Shown here: positions 54,919 to 64,000 of the stretch, piece by piece
Layout of the letters: each line of letters starts with the position of its first letter
Position numbering within the stretch: position 1 is the first letter of the stretch
Assembly (NCBI GenBank): GCA_947359465.1
Contig: OX375874.1
Coordinates: forward strand, 96,915,172-96,979,171
Direction: 5' to 3'
Source: Metellina segmentata
Taxonomy: Eukaryota > Arthropoda > Arachnida > Araneae > Tetragnathidae
DNA: 64,000 bases
The notes under the pieces: generated by a model
Databases searched by the model: none
Told to the model about the DNA's origin: nothing
What the model saw: the letters and a program-made list of their open reading frames with translations, nothing else
Made by a program: the position numbers and the translations under genes

Positions 54919-56378
54919 TTCTATTCAACATGGTGTTTACGTGTGAAGATAGTCACATTGTGTGGGTAGATATATGAGGGAGGAGCATTATCACTGTTTA
55001 CGTGTAAATATTAGAGTGGTATAACGTTTAGTTAAAATATTTTTGTTACGAATTATAACTTTTGAGGAATGTTTTTTCAGATTTTAAGAAAAGATTTAAT
55101 AGATACATTGCTAAGAAACCAAAAAAGCTGGTATTAGTATATCTGAACTTGGTGTAGTAGGGTTAATTTTACCTTCTTGCAATATATGTAACATTTTCGA
55201 AATTTTTGTAGCATCCATTATTTTATGTTCTGTAAATTTAAAAATAACAATTATTGAAATCAGCATGGCAAAAAATTTCCCCAAGTGAAGAGAACATACT
55301 GAAGATAATTATACATGATTTTTATAAGATCTAAATTGCCATGCTCAAAGTTTATTTCCTCGTCGTTTGTATTTCTTTTAAAAGAAAAGAAGTTGATTTA
55401 CATATAAATGGAAAATAGGTGTTTTATTTCAAGACCTATTTATTGCGTGTGTTCGAGTTATAAAACATCAGAACTCAGAAATCGGTCGCGACAAAGCAAA
55501 ATTCTCAAAACAACCGAGTCAAAATAAAAACGGATTGTTAATGCCTTATTTATAAGCCACAACAATTGAAAACGAAATTTCTGCTCAACAAGGATATCAA
55601 ACACCCTTCAGGCAAACAACCCAAACTGGTGATTAATGCGCTTAGTAATTACATTACTGTTCGTACCTCAATCTTACGAATGCTTCAATTTATTCTTTTT
55701 GCCTAAAAAAAGACAACTTTCCGCCATTGATTCATTCACGTCATTTTGTACTGCCTTGTGTTTCTCAGAATGGATCCGATTAAAGATTCGATCGTCGGTT
55801 TTAGCTTTCGGCCAACCATTTAAAACCGTTTCTGCTTAGAAATTCAATTCTTCCCAACTTGGTAGAATTGCTAATCGATAGACGCGAAAAGACAATAATC
55901 GTTTATCAGAATCTATCGCCCATGGGGGGACGATTTTGCTCTCGGAACACAAAAAAAAAACACTCGGGGGAATGAAAGTGAAGAAGTTGATTTCGGTATT
56001 TATCAACGTGCTTAAGACTGAATAATTAAAGAACTACAATCAGAAGAGATGATGGGTTCAGAGAGACTTTTGCAATTTATTTTCTGATTGTGAAATGTAT
56101 GGTATTCCATAATGTTTAAAACTTTTGATTTAGAAACTAGATGAAAAAGATTTATGACTTTGGGTTAAAGACTTTCGAACACTTTTGTTCAAGAATGGAT
56201 TCCCTTGAAATGGAATGACCCTTGAAATAAATGGGTTGCTGCTTTGTTGTTATTGAGATTTTAAGGTGCTTGACCCATATACTGTATTACTCAGCGTTCT
56301 GTCTTGTTTTGGCCCTGTTTGGCCAAACCCCAACCAAACACATACAGTGTTATTACTCTATTAACTTCAATTTAATAT
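54919..56378. other. Non-coding DNA
   Basis: 55440-55860 is a repeat-free, moderate-complexity stretch (with GCGCTTAGTAATTACAT near 55640) that could be regulatory. No exon seen. Confidence 0.3.
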
Positions 56379-56552
56379 CACGTTGGAGTGGAAGTTTGGA
56401 AAGTGAGGTGCCACCTCATATGTGCCCTCGTCATCTGACCGTGGTTCAAAATTCCTAGGTGTTGTTCTCTGATATTTCTTTTCGGGATTGATCCTACTGT
56501 CGTCAGTAGATCGTTGTGTTCCTGCAGCGTGACGTTACTTTACCCACCTACG
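56379..56552 (+). repeat. 5'-truncated SINE, diverged
   Basis: CACGTTGGAGTGGAAGTTTG to the 3' GTGACGTTACTTTACCCACC tail. Confidence 0.7.
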
Positions 56553-56696
56553 TACAATCAATTTCAAAAAAATGTATTTCGAAACGTTGATTCTCAAATC
56601 GAAATGGATGCAAAACAAAGTGAAGTTGACTGGAGTTCAATAACAAAAGCTAACGAGTTCAAAAATATTTAACATGAGATGTTTTTTGCTTTGCAG

Positions 56697-56816
56697 ATAT
56701 TGCCTGTCCGACGCGAAAGTGAAGGGAAAAAATGGATCCGAAAACAATCGCCGTCTTGGTATTTATATTAGCAGGAGCAACATTTCTATCTGTTAAGAAC
56801 ATCAATTTTCAATCGG
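56697..56816 (+). CDS. First coding exon of a secreted or membrane protein gene
   Basis: A pyrimidine-rich acceptor (GTTTTTTGCTTTGCAG, ending 56696) opens an exon with 35 nt of 5' UTR. AAAAATGG gives a good start context at 56732. The coding part reads MDPKTIAVLVFILAGATFLS then VKNINFQSG; residues 5-20 form a hydrophobic core typical of a signal peptide, or of an N-terminal membrane anchor. It ends at 56816 in phase 1 at a perfect donor, G|GTGAGT. The acceptor upstream implies at least one more 5' non-coding exon. The next exon was not found in the remaining 7 kb, so intron 1 is long. The same orientation as the left-hand lipid-carrier gene would allow a tandem paralogue, but nothing in 28 residues proves the family. 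CDS bases are 56732-56816. Confidence 0.6.
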
Positions 56817-58100
56817 GTGAGTTCCTTCAGCATAAATATTTGTGGATTTGGGGAACTTCGTGTGAAGTTTAAAAAAAATGGAAGTGTTTGTTGGTTAGAT
56901 TATAGTTGACGGTACGGCCTTGAGCTTGGTGTTAGTTTTTCGTCGCCAAGTCCGTAAAAAGTAGAGGACAACCTTAATTCTGGTAACCCAGGTCTTAAAC
57001 GGGAAGATCGGAATTGAGAGAATATCATCCATACCAACGTCAAACTAACGCCTAACTCAAGGTCGAACCGTCAACTAGAATCTAATCTTTTATTTTGTCG
57101 ATACCTTTCTGAAAATATACTTATAACACAAAAACTTATTTTTATTTCTGCGTGTAACACTGAGATGGACTACCAAAACAAGACTAAAATATACCATTAA
57201 ACATTAACACTCGTACTAATACACGTTTAAAATTAAACTAAGCATTGCATAAATTTAGCTTAAAAATATGAACTAATGCTTGGATACAGAATGAACTAAC
57301 TTTAGTCACATTTACGCGAAAAATATGTGTAAGAGAGCGTAACTACACAATTAACGTGGATACCATAATGGCACAAACTGACTTTCAGCCAAAGGCAAGC
57401 ACTTAAGAAGATACCTAATTGGTTATTAAAATTAAGCATTTTTCTCCTGAAAAGAATACTAATAAATCTAATGTTACAGTAACAAGTTTGCTTGTTACTG
57501 TAACGGAGAGAATGATGTTGCATTTGCATTGTATCTCCCTTCTCTTTATATCGCATTTGTGAATACATAGGGACAAATGTTTCTAGCTTGGCAAAATTTA
57601 CAAAAGAAACCTCTAATCTGACCTGAACTTGTTAAGAGTGTTTGTGAGTTTTTTAAGAAAATCTGACTGTAACACTATCTAATACATTTTTATATATTAT
57701 CCACGGATTTTATTTGTAACTTTTATTTTTGAATGTTTGCTTAAAACTTACCGGTGAAGCATTCTTACACAGGTAAGTCACCAGGCATTGTACTGTCTCA
57801 TTGGTAGGCGATAAAATATTATTCCGGAATTATTAATAGTTGGAGAATTATTTGGCTTTTCGATAATCAAATTTGAATTAAAGCATATAATTATATACAC
57901 CATTGCCTCAAACAAATTTGGATTCTATCAGTTATGCATTGTGAAAGGCTGCGTATTATTTATTTTTACTACGACTGTTAAAAATAGACTTCATACAGAA
58001 GTGGTAAAGCTATTTTGTTGACTTCCCAAGAAGCGAATGCACAAAGAAACTTATCACTTCAGTAGATCGTAATTGCCTTACAAAAACATTTAGTATTTTT
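56817..58100 (+). other. Presumed first intron, left part
   Basis: Starts with the GTGAGT donor. No exon candidate. A TACNGTAACAAG/CTTGTTACTGTAAC palindrome lies near 57473-57505. Confidence 0.35.
57760..57778 (+). promoter_or_regulatory. Recursive-splice-like site
   Basis: CATTCTTACACAG|GTAAGT joins an acceptor (AG at 57771-57772) directly to a perfect donor, the form of a zero-length ratchet exon known from long Drosophila introns. It is on the coding strand, downstream of the donor at 56817. The pyrimidine tract is short. Confidence 0.3.
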
Positions 58101-58260
58101 ACTATTATAAAAGAAAGTGTTTGTGTGTCTGTGTTTTCAGAGATCTATACCCCTTACAGTACTGAAATTTGGCACACTGGTAGTTCTAATTTTATGCGAA
58201 TTTTAATTGACTAATGAATGTCTAATTTTACTCAATTAGATCTCCTCTCGAAAAGACTAA
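58098..58260 (+). repeat. Helitron-H2-like 5'-end fragment
   Basis: ACTATTATAAAAGAAAGTGT, GTGTGTCTG, then TTTGGCACACTGGTAGTTCT, in the order seen in the H2 5' ends at 35480-35590 and 45270-45390 (inverse). Confidence 0.4.
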
Positions 58261-58513
58261 ACCACATGTTGAGTCGGGAGAAGTGAGCACGATGAAGTTC
58301 AAATTTACGTGTTGCAGTTAGATGATTTTAATGTTTCCTTTATGAGATTTTAGTTTCATGGTACTTTTTTAGAATTGAAGTTAATATTTGTTATCATCAT
58401 TACTGATTTCGAAATGATGAGAGATTGGTAATGCTTTATTGTGCGCAAGGATCATATTTCAATTGGAAGAGAGAAAAGTTTAATTTCTGATAACAAATGG
58501 GGAAAATGACCTA

Positions 58514-58786
58514 TATTGCACCCCGGCAAGAAAAGTGACAACTCAAAATTGCAGAATTTGAAATTGAATTGCTGAAACATCAACATAAAGAATACTATTA
58601 AACTTATAATGAAATAGTATTAGCTTCTTTTTTAAATTTTAGGTAAGTATTTATGGTGGTAACTTCTATTATATTCTATAGAATAGTAATACAACACGCT
58701 GGGGCACCTCATACATATTTTTCAATGACATAACCACAATTTCTATTTTTTTTTACTTGTGTCACTTTTCTTGCCGGGGTGCGATA
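58514..58786. mobile_element. MITE, about 273 bp
   Basis: TATTGCACCCCGGCAAGAAA plus AGTGACA at the left end and its inverse (TATCGCACCCCGGCAAGAAA) at the right end. It is non-coding. TA-type flanks are plausible (CC-TA on the left). Confidence 0.7.
58622..58648 (+). promoter_or_regulatory. Second recursive-splice-like site, inside the MITE
   Basis: CTTCTTTTTTAAATTTTAG|GTAAGT has a long pyrimidine-rich tract and an abutting acceptor/donor (AG at 58641-58642). It is also on the strand of the 56697 exon. Confidence 0.35.
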
Positions 58787-59280
58787 TGTGAGTACATTAT
58801 TGCTTACACACACGTAGTTTTATTAGTAGTACACTGGCTGCTGTTAAAAATTTTGTTGATGCTTAGAATCTTGTTAATGAACGGTAAAACTGTGATTTGA
58901 AAGTATCAGAATTCCCAACTTTGGTTTCAGAAATATTGTCCATATAGTGCTGCATGTTAACTTCAAAACTTTTTAAGGTTAATTAATTTAATCGGCTATC
59001 TTTAGAAGTGTCACAACCATCAAGCTTAAAAGGGTGCTGCTAACTTCTAAGAGGAAACATAGTAACATAGTAACTTAGGAAACTTTAGAAACTACACACA
59101 ACAGATCGATTTCCAATTTTGAAACTTATGGAGTTGTCAATTTTTGCTAGACAAAGATATGAATAGAACTGAAGGAAGTATTAAGCAGGGGGCTTTCCAA
59201 ATATCATGGATTGCGGAAGAACGAAAAACAATTGAGATTCTAATCTTTCTAAATGAGAAGTTTAGTGGTTGAGTAACAGA
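58787..59280. other. Non-coding DNA, presumed intron
   Basis: Nothing recognised. Confidence 0.3.
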
Positions 59281-59468
59281 GCTTTAAAGAATTCAGAGAC
59301 ATTCCTTAAAAGGTGAAACATTTATTTAAAAAAACTATAAAAGGACAGTTATAAACATTTAAAACAACAGAGAAGCTTTAAATAATACAGAGAAATTCTT
59401 TAAAAGGTGGAACATTTATTTAAAAAAACAATTAAAAGGACAACATTTAAAACAACAACAAAAAGGAT
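59281..59468. repeat. 94-bp direct duplication
   Basis: GCTTTAAAGAATTCAGAGAC ... AACATTTATTTAAAAAAAC recurs 94 bp later with small differences. Confidence 0.75.
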
Positions 59469-60177
59469 GACCGTTTGACATTTACGTCTTATTCCTTCGT
59501 CCGAAATTGTCTTCCTCTCAGAACGTTCTTGCAGCCCTTTTCAGGAAGTCGCTCTTGTTCTGCTTCTAGAATGTTCTCCCAACACCTTCTACTGGAAGTC
59601 ACCGGTGTTCGCTGTGGATCAGTCATGGGGTATCACATAAATACAGCTATCAATGGAGTCAATGTATATCTATCGCCAGATTTTCTTTATAAAAATTTAA
59701 GGATTTCGGGCATAAGTATCGTAAACCATTTTTCAAAATTTTTATGCTAGTAATTTTTAAGTTTTAAAACATTCCAAAATTATTATTGTTTACTCACTAT
59801 TCCAAATGGAATGTTATCTGAAACATTTCTAAATTTCCGTACTTTTCAAGCAATTAGAAGTTATAGTGATCCTCTTGAATATTTTGTTTTAAATCTTTTC
59901 TATTACGCAAAATATTTGTATGGCTTATCGCTATTGTCGTCCGGATCTTCAATTATAAGCAATTTTAGGATTTTTCTTAAAAGCCTGAAAATGGATTAGA
60001 TAATGTTCTATAAAATATTTCCTTCGAAATTAAGCAAACAAATATGGGTTGAAAATATTATCTCTTAATGGGTTGTTAAAGATAACATCCATTTTCTTAT
60101 TCACTAGTGTTTACGTGAGAAAAAAATCCGAATAGTTTATGCACCAATGAATTCACTTTCCTCATTACGAATCAAAC
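59469..60177. other. Non-coding DNA, presumed intron
   Basis: Two short plus frames (59475-59750, 59811-59999) have no domain or splice support. Confidence 0.3.
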
Positions 60178-60960
60178 GGCTTTAGATATTCAAGAAGCAT
60201 CAATATTTATTTTCTGTTCGACAGGGTAGAAGAAAATTTTAACATGCCCAATAGAGAAAAATAAAATACCCAATAACTTTAAAATTTCATGATCACTGAA
60301 AGTTGAACACCTATTCGTGTATATCCTACACATATACTTAACTGCACGAAACAAACTCTACCCTAGATATTCATAAAATAAACCACTAGATATTCAAAAA
60401 GCATTCAGATTCATTTTTCTTTCGATAGGTGGAAGATACTTTTAATAAAATCCTCAATAACTTTAATATTTCATCATCACTAAAAAATGAAAATACCTAC
60501 TTGTGTACCTGGAACATTCTGTAGCACATATACTTAACTGCACGAAATAAACTACACTTTTTCATTTTATGCTTCTGACATGGCACTTATTCCAATTCTT
60601 GTAGGACTGGTGGGAGGGATCAATTAATACGACTTTCATATGCCAACTCCATAAATATAATTTAATTCTAAATAATGTCATTGTTATTCAAAATCCCTGC
60701 CAGCGGAAATAATCACGGATTATGATCACTAAAAATTGAAAATACATTTTTTGTGTATCTGGAACATTCTCCAGCACATATACTTAACTGCACGAAACAA
60801 ACTACACTTTTTCATTTTATGCTTTTGGCATGGCACTAATTCCAATTCTTGTAGGACTTGCCGGAGGGACCAATCAATACCTCTTTCATATTCCAACTCC
60901 ATAAATATAATTTAATTCTGAATAATGTCATTGTTATTCGAAATCCCTGCCAGCGGAAAT
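60178..60960. repeat. Nested tandem duplications (250-bp unit twice, plus an older partial unit)
   Basis: 60461-60710 and 60711-60960 are the same 250-bp unit (both ending CCCTGCCAGCGGAAAT) with scattered substitutions. CACATATACTTAACTGCACG also occurs in an earlier partial unit at about 60331, and TTAGATATTCAAGAAGCATC recurs at 60182 and 60386. Confidence 0.85.
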
Positions 60961-62180
60961 TCCTGAAATCTGTTTTCCCAAAGCTATGGACTTCGCGTTT
61001 ATTTTAGTATTTCATTTGCAATTCAACAATGCTTCATCTCTCGAAGGCCGTTTTTTGGAACCCTTCCCGATAATATTTTCCTTGAGTGATGGTCATAAAA
61101 GAGACGCCCTGCCTCTCCTCCCACAAGCATAAATCTTCTCCCAGACTCCGAAAAGCATCCATTTATTAGGAAGCCACCTTTCCTTCCCTGGGCTGGCTGC
61201 TGGGAAGGGAGCTCGTTTTGAACCTCAAAATGAGACACCTAGCAAGCAAGAAGCGCACCTCGCTGGTGAGGTGGCAGCTCCAGAGTAATGGTTGTTCGGA
61301 GGTGCCTCAACTTCGATAACTATCGGAAGGAAGTTATTGGTGTTAAGTTTTTTTTTTAAGTATCGATAAAAAGATTGTTACCAAAATTCTCTACCAATCG
61401 AACGCTTTTGAAAAGAAATGTGACATGGATACTTGAAATGACCGTGGCATCTCTATGTCTATTACTTTCGAACGCTAGACTTTCGATAACTAGAAATGAA
61501 ATCTAGGTTATTTTTTTTGGCTTGCGTAAAAATTCGTGTCCTTGGTTTCGATATCTTATGCTTACGCCATTTAATTAATGGTATTTTGTAGTTTAATTAA
61601 CCTTCCTGATGGTAGTCTACAAGATGTATCTCGTCATTAGTGAGAATGACCAGATCTAGTTCTCGTCGTCATCAAAAAATCGATACCTTGATGAAGATAT
61701 ATCTCGTCATTAGCCAAATTGGTCAGATTTTGATAGATGAGTCATTTCGTCCAAACCATTTGGTGGGTTAATATTCTATATTTGTAATTTAGATTTTGTG
61801 TTCTGATTAGTTATCACTTTTGCCTGAACTTTTCATTTAAGAATTTAGTGTATCAGAATTCTAATTCGGTTCTTGTTTACCATTACTCTTATTTTGACAA
61901 TTATTCTTCGTCTGCCATTCTGCTCTGGTGTTGAGTTTCAATGTAAACAAACTACTGGAAAACAAGGTTCTTACTTCTGTCTACCATACATGGAAAACGT
62001 ACAGGAAACACGTTCGATCATACAAAACACTAGCGCCATTTACATTCATATTTACAGAAAAGCCTCTCGTACAGACTCCTGTCTCATGTGACAAAATTCC
62101 ATTTGTGATCCGACAAATACAGATCATATTAATTTTTATATAATACGTAATTTGAGCTGTCCTTTGTATATTTCGTTGTG
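60961..62180. other. Non-coding DNA, presumed intron
   Basis: 61020-61330 is more GC-rich and repeat-free. A 71-codon minus frame (61023-61238) lies in it, without recognisable domain or splice sites. It could be a conserved element or an unrecognised exon. Confidence 0.3.
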
Positions 62181-62181
62181 T

Positions 62182-62705
62182 TCCATTTTTTTTTGTTTGA
62201 TTCGTTTTCGTTGTTTATATTCTTTGTTTGATTCGTTTTCGTTGTTTATATTCTTTGTTTGATTCGTTTTCGTTGTTTATATTCTTTGTTTGATTCGTTT
62301 GCGTTGTTTATATTCTTTGTTTGATTCGTTTTCGTTGTTTATATTCTTTGTTTGATTCGTTTTCGTTGTTTATATTCTTTGTTTGATTCGTTTTCGTTGT
62401 TTATATTCTTTGTTTGATTCGTTTTCGTTGTTTATGTTCTTTGCTTGATTCGTTTTAGTTGTTTATATTCTTTGTTTGATTCGTTTTCGTTGTTTATATT
62501 CTTTGTTTGATTCGTTTTCGTTGTTTATATTCTTTGTTTGATTCGTTTTCGTTGTTTATATTCTTTGTTTGATTCGTTTTCGTTGTTTATATTCTTTGTT
62601 TGATTCGTTTTCGTTGTTTATATTCTTTGTTTGATTCGTTTTCGTTGTTTATGTTCTTTGCTTGATTCGTTTTAGTTGTTTATATTCTTTGTTTGATTCG
62701 TTTTC
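62182..62705. repeat. 31-bp minisatellite, about 17 units, with a 7-unit higher-order period
   Basis: The unit is TTTGTTTGATTCGTTTTCGT plus TGTTTATATTC. A variant unit (TTATGTTCTTTGCTTGATTC, TTTTAGTTG) occurs at 62431 and again at 62648, exactly 217 bp or seven units apart. Confidence 0.95.
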
Positions 62706-64000
62706 CGGAATGTTTATTTCGCATAAGATTTCGAATGGACGTTATGTAACTGAAAGTTTCAGTACTAAAAGCTCACTTTTGCATTCCTGAACTATTGTTT
62801 GACTATATTTCCAATAATTGAGTGCACAGCAAAACGTGCCTAAAGATTTATCTATTGCTCCTGTCCTTGAAGTACAGGCAATAGTTTTATTATCAGAATA
62901 GAATGATATCAAATGAATTTGTTAATTTCTTCAAAGATATGTCCATTAAGAGCAATTCCTCTGTCATATTTAAATATCTCAAGATGAAATTTCTATACAC
63001 GAAATTCTAAAGTAAAATAATTATCTTTATAAAAAGGTTTATTGATTTCTTGAGGTTAACTGGTACAAGGTTCAAGAATGAATAAATCGAACCATTATAT
63101 ACAATGAAGCATATGAAAATCATAGTATTATTGCACATGGAAAACTATACATTGTTTCTGTGTATTGTAGGACTATCCTAGTTTTGAACTTGATAAAAAA
63201 AAGGCTTACTATTTACTCCTCCACTGAAAAAATAAAAATTTAATAAAAATAACACTTTTTTTAAACTTTAGAAATTTGCTAAACTGTTTCGATACAACAC
63301 AAGAAAGATTAAAATTTTATTACAAGTGTCTATCGGAATAAAATCTATATGAATTTCTAACATCTGTTTCTTACGCTATCCAATTGTTTTATTCCCGTAA
63401 GCTCGTATTCGAGCCTGGAAATAAATTTTAATTCGACATCTTTAATGAAGAGGCTTGAGATTGCCGGCTGATAGTCTCCAATTCCAAGCTTCTTTGAGGT
63501 TCAGATGCTGCTTTGTTTGGACTTACAGCCAAGCATGATTGCCTCAGTGCTTATTTATTTATAATTGAATTTAGGAATTCGCCAAAAATTCTATTTATGC
63601 TATTCTGGTGGACCGATGAATATTTGACACGTTTACTGCATTTGATGATTTTAATTCGAAGATATTTGCAAAAAAGGTGTCGAATGGCTTATTTGCCAAA
63701 CACCTGTCATTAGTAAATAAAAAAAATCATTGTCTTGACAGTCCAGTGTGGGCCTTGTCCTCGATTATTCTGTTCCATTTGGCCTGCTATTGACAGTAGT
63801 TCTCCAGTTAGTTTTGCAAATGCTAAAACGTCATTGTATAAGCTATGATTTTCCAATAGGCCTAACGTTAACTGGCCAGACCAGAAATATTTTTATACTC
63901 TTTTTTGTTGACTATTCAAACGATACATCCACAGACCATCTCATTTTCTGTATTTTTATGTACTGGGTGATAAAGTAACTTTCCCTATACACGAGTCCCT
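62706..64000. other. Non-coding AT-rich DNA, presumed intron
   Basis: No exon or recognisable repeat. The short plus frames at 63513-63978 lack support. Confidence 0.3.

Noticed and set aside
61023..61238. 71-codon minus-strand frame in a GC-richer island
   Set aside because: No recognisable motif and no convincing splice sites; noted only as part of a non-coding stretch.

Overview
This window is an AT-rich, intron- and repeat-dominated stretch of an arthropod nuclear genome. A chelicerate, possibly a spider, fits best, but that is inference from the repeat style and not a proven assignment. There is no operon structure, ribosome binding site or dense coding, and most open frames lie inside repeats. 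Real host coding sequence is visible only at the two ends. Positions 1-46 and 1527-1865 are the last two coding exons of a plus-strand gene resembling the JHBP/takeout/mite group-7 allergen (TULIP-fold lipid-binding) families. Positions 56697-56816 carry a 5' exon with a start codon, a signal-peptide-like segment and a consensus splice donor, so a second plus-strand gene for a secreted or membrane protein probably runs off the right edge.

The 55 kb between them is a graveyard, partly a young one, of transposable elements. (i) A tRNA-derived SINE of about 330 bp, with A/B-box-like head, conserved body and TTACCA-type tail, is present in more than 20 full or partial copies; at least six have recognisable target-site duplications (TSDs), and one copy sits inside another. 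(ii) Non-autonomous Helitrons (start TC, end CTAG, inserted between A and T) occur in three families: H1 at 7652-9245 and 11891-13586; H2 at 17466 and 34894 plus fragments; H3 as an inverted pair at 22825-24921 and 26104-28254. (iii) IS630-Tc1-mariner elements include Tc1-like relics at 5485-6901, 21851-22688 and about 37250-37440, a DD41D mariner-like pseudogene at 15175-16276, a mariner 3'-end composite at 38873-40335, and two DUF4817-type DD41D elements at 22835-24289 and 26746-28250. The last of these has an intact 358-codon transposase and 106-bp perfect terminal inverted repeats (TIRs). (iv) There are pogo/Tigger-like remains near 47 kb and 54 kb, a solo LTR at 46235-46502, several MITE or foldback elements, and four minisatellites (20, 27, 29 and 31 bp units).

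The most striking architecture is 22825-28254: two H3 Helitrons in inverted, 3'-to-3' orientation, each interrupted in its TA-rich 5' terminus by a different DD41D transposon, with the arms otherwise matching over about 640 bp. No new multi-gene system was found. The interest lies in TE nesting, a probably recently mobile DD41D transposon, SINE head exchange, and recursive-splice-like sites in the presumed first intron of the right-hand gene.
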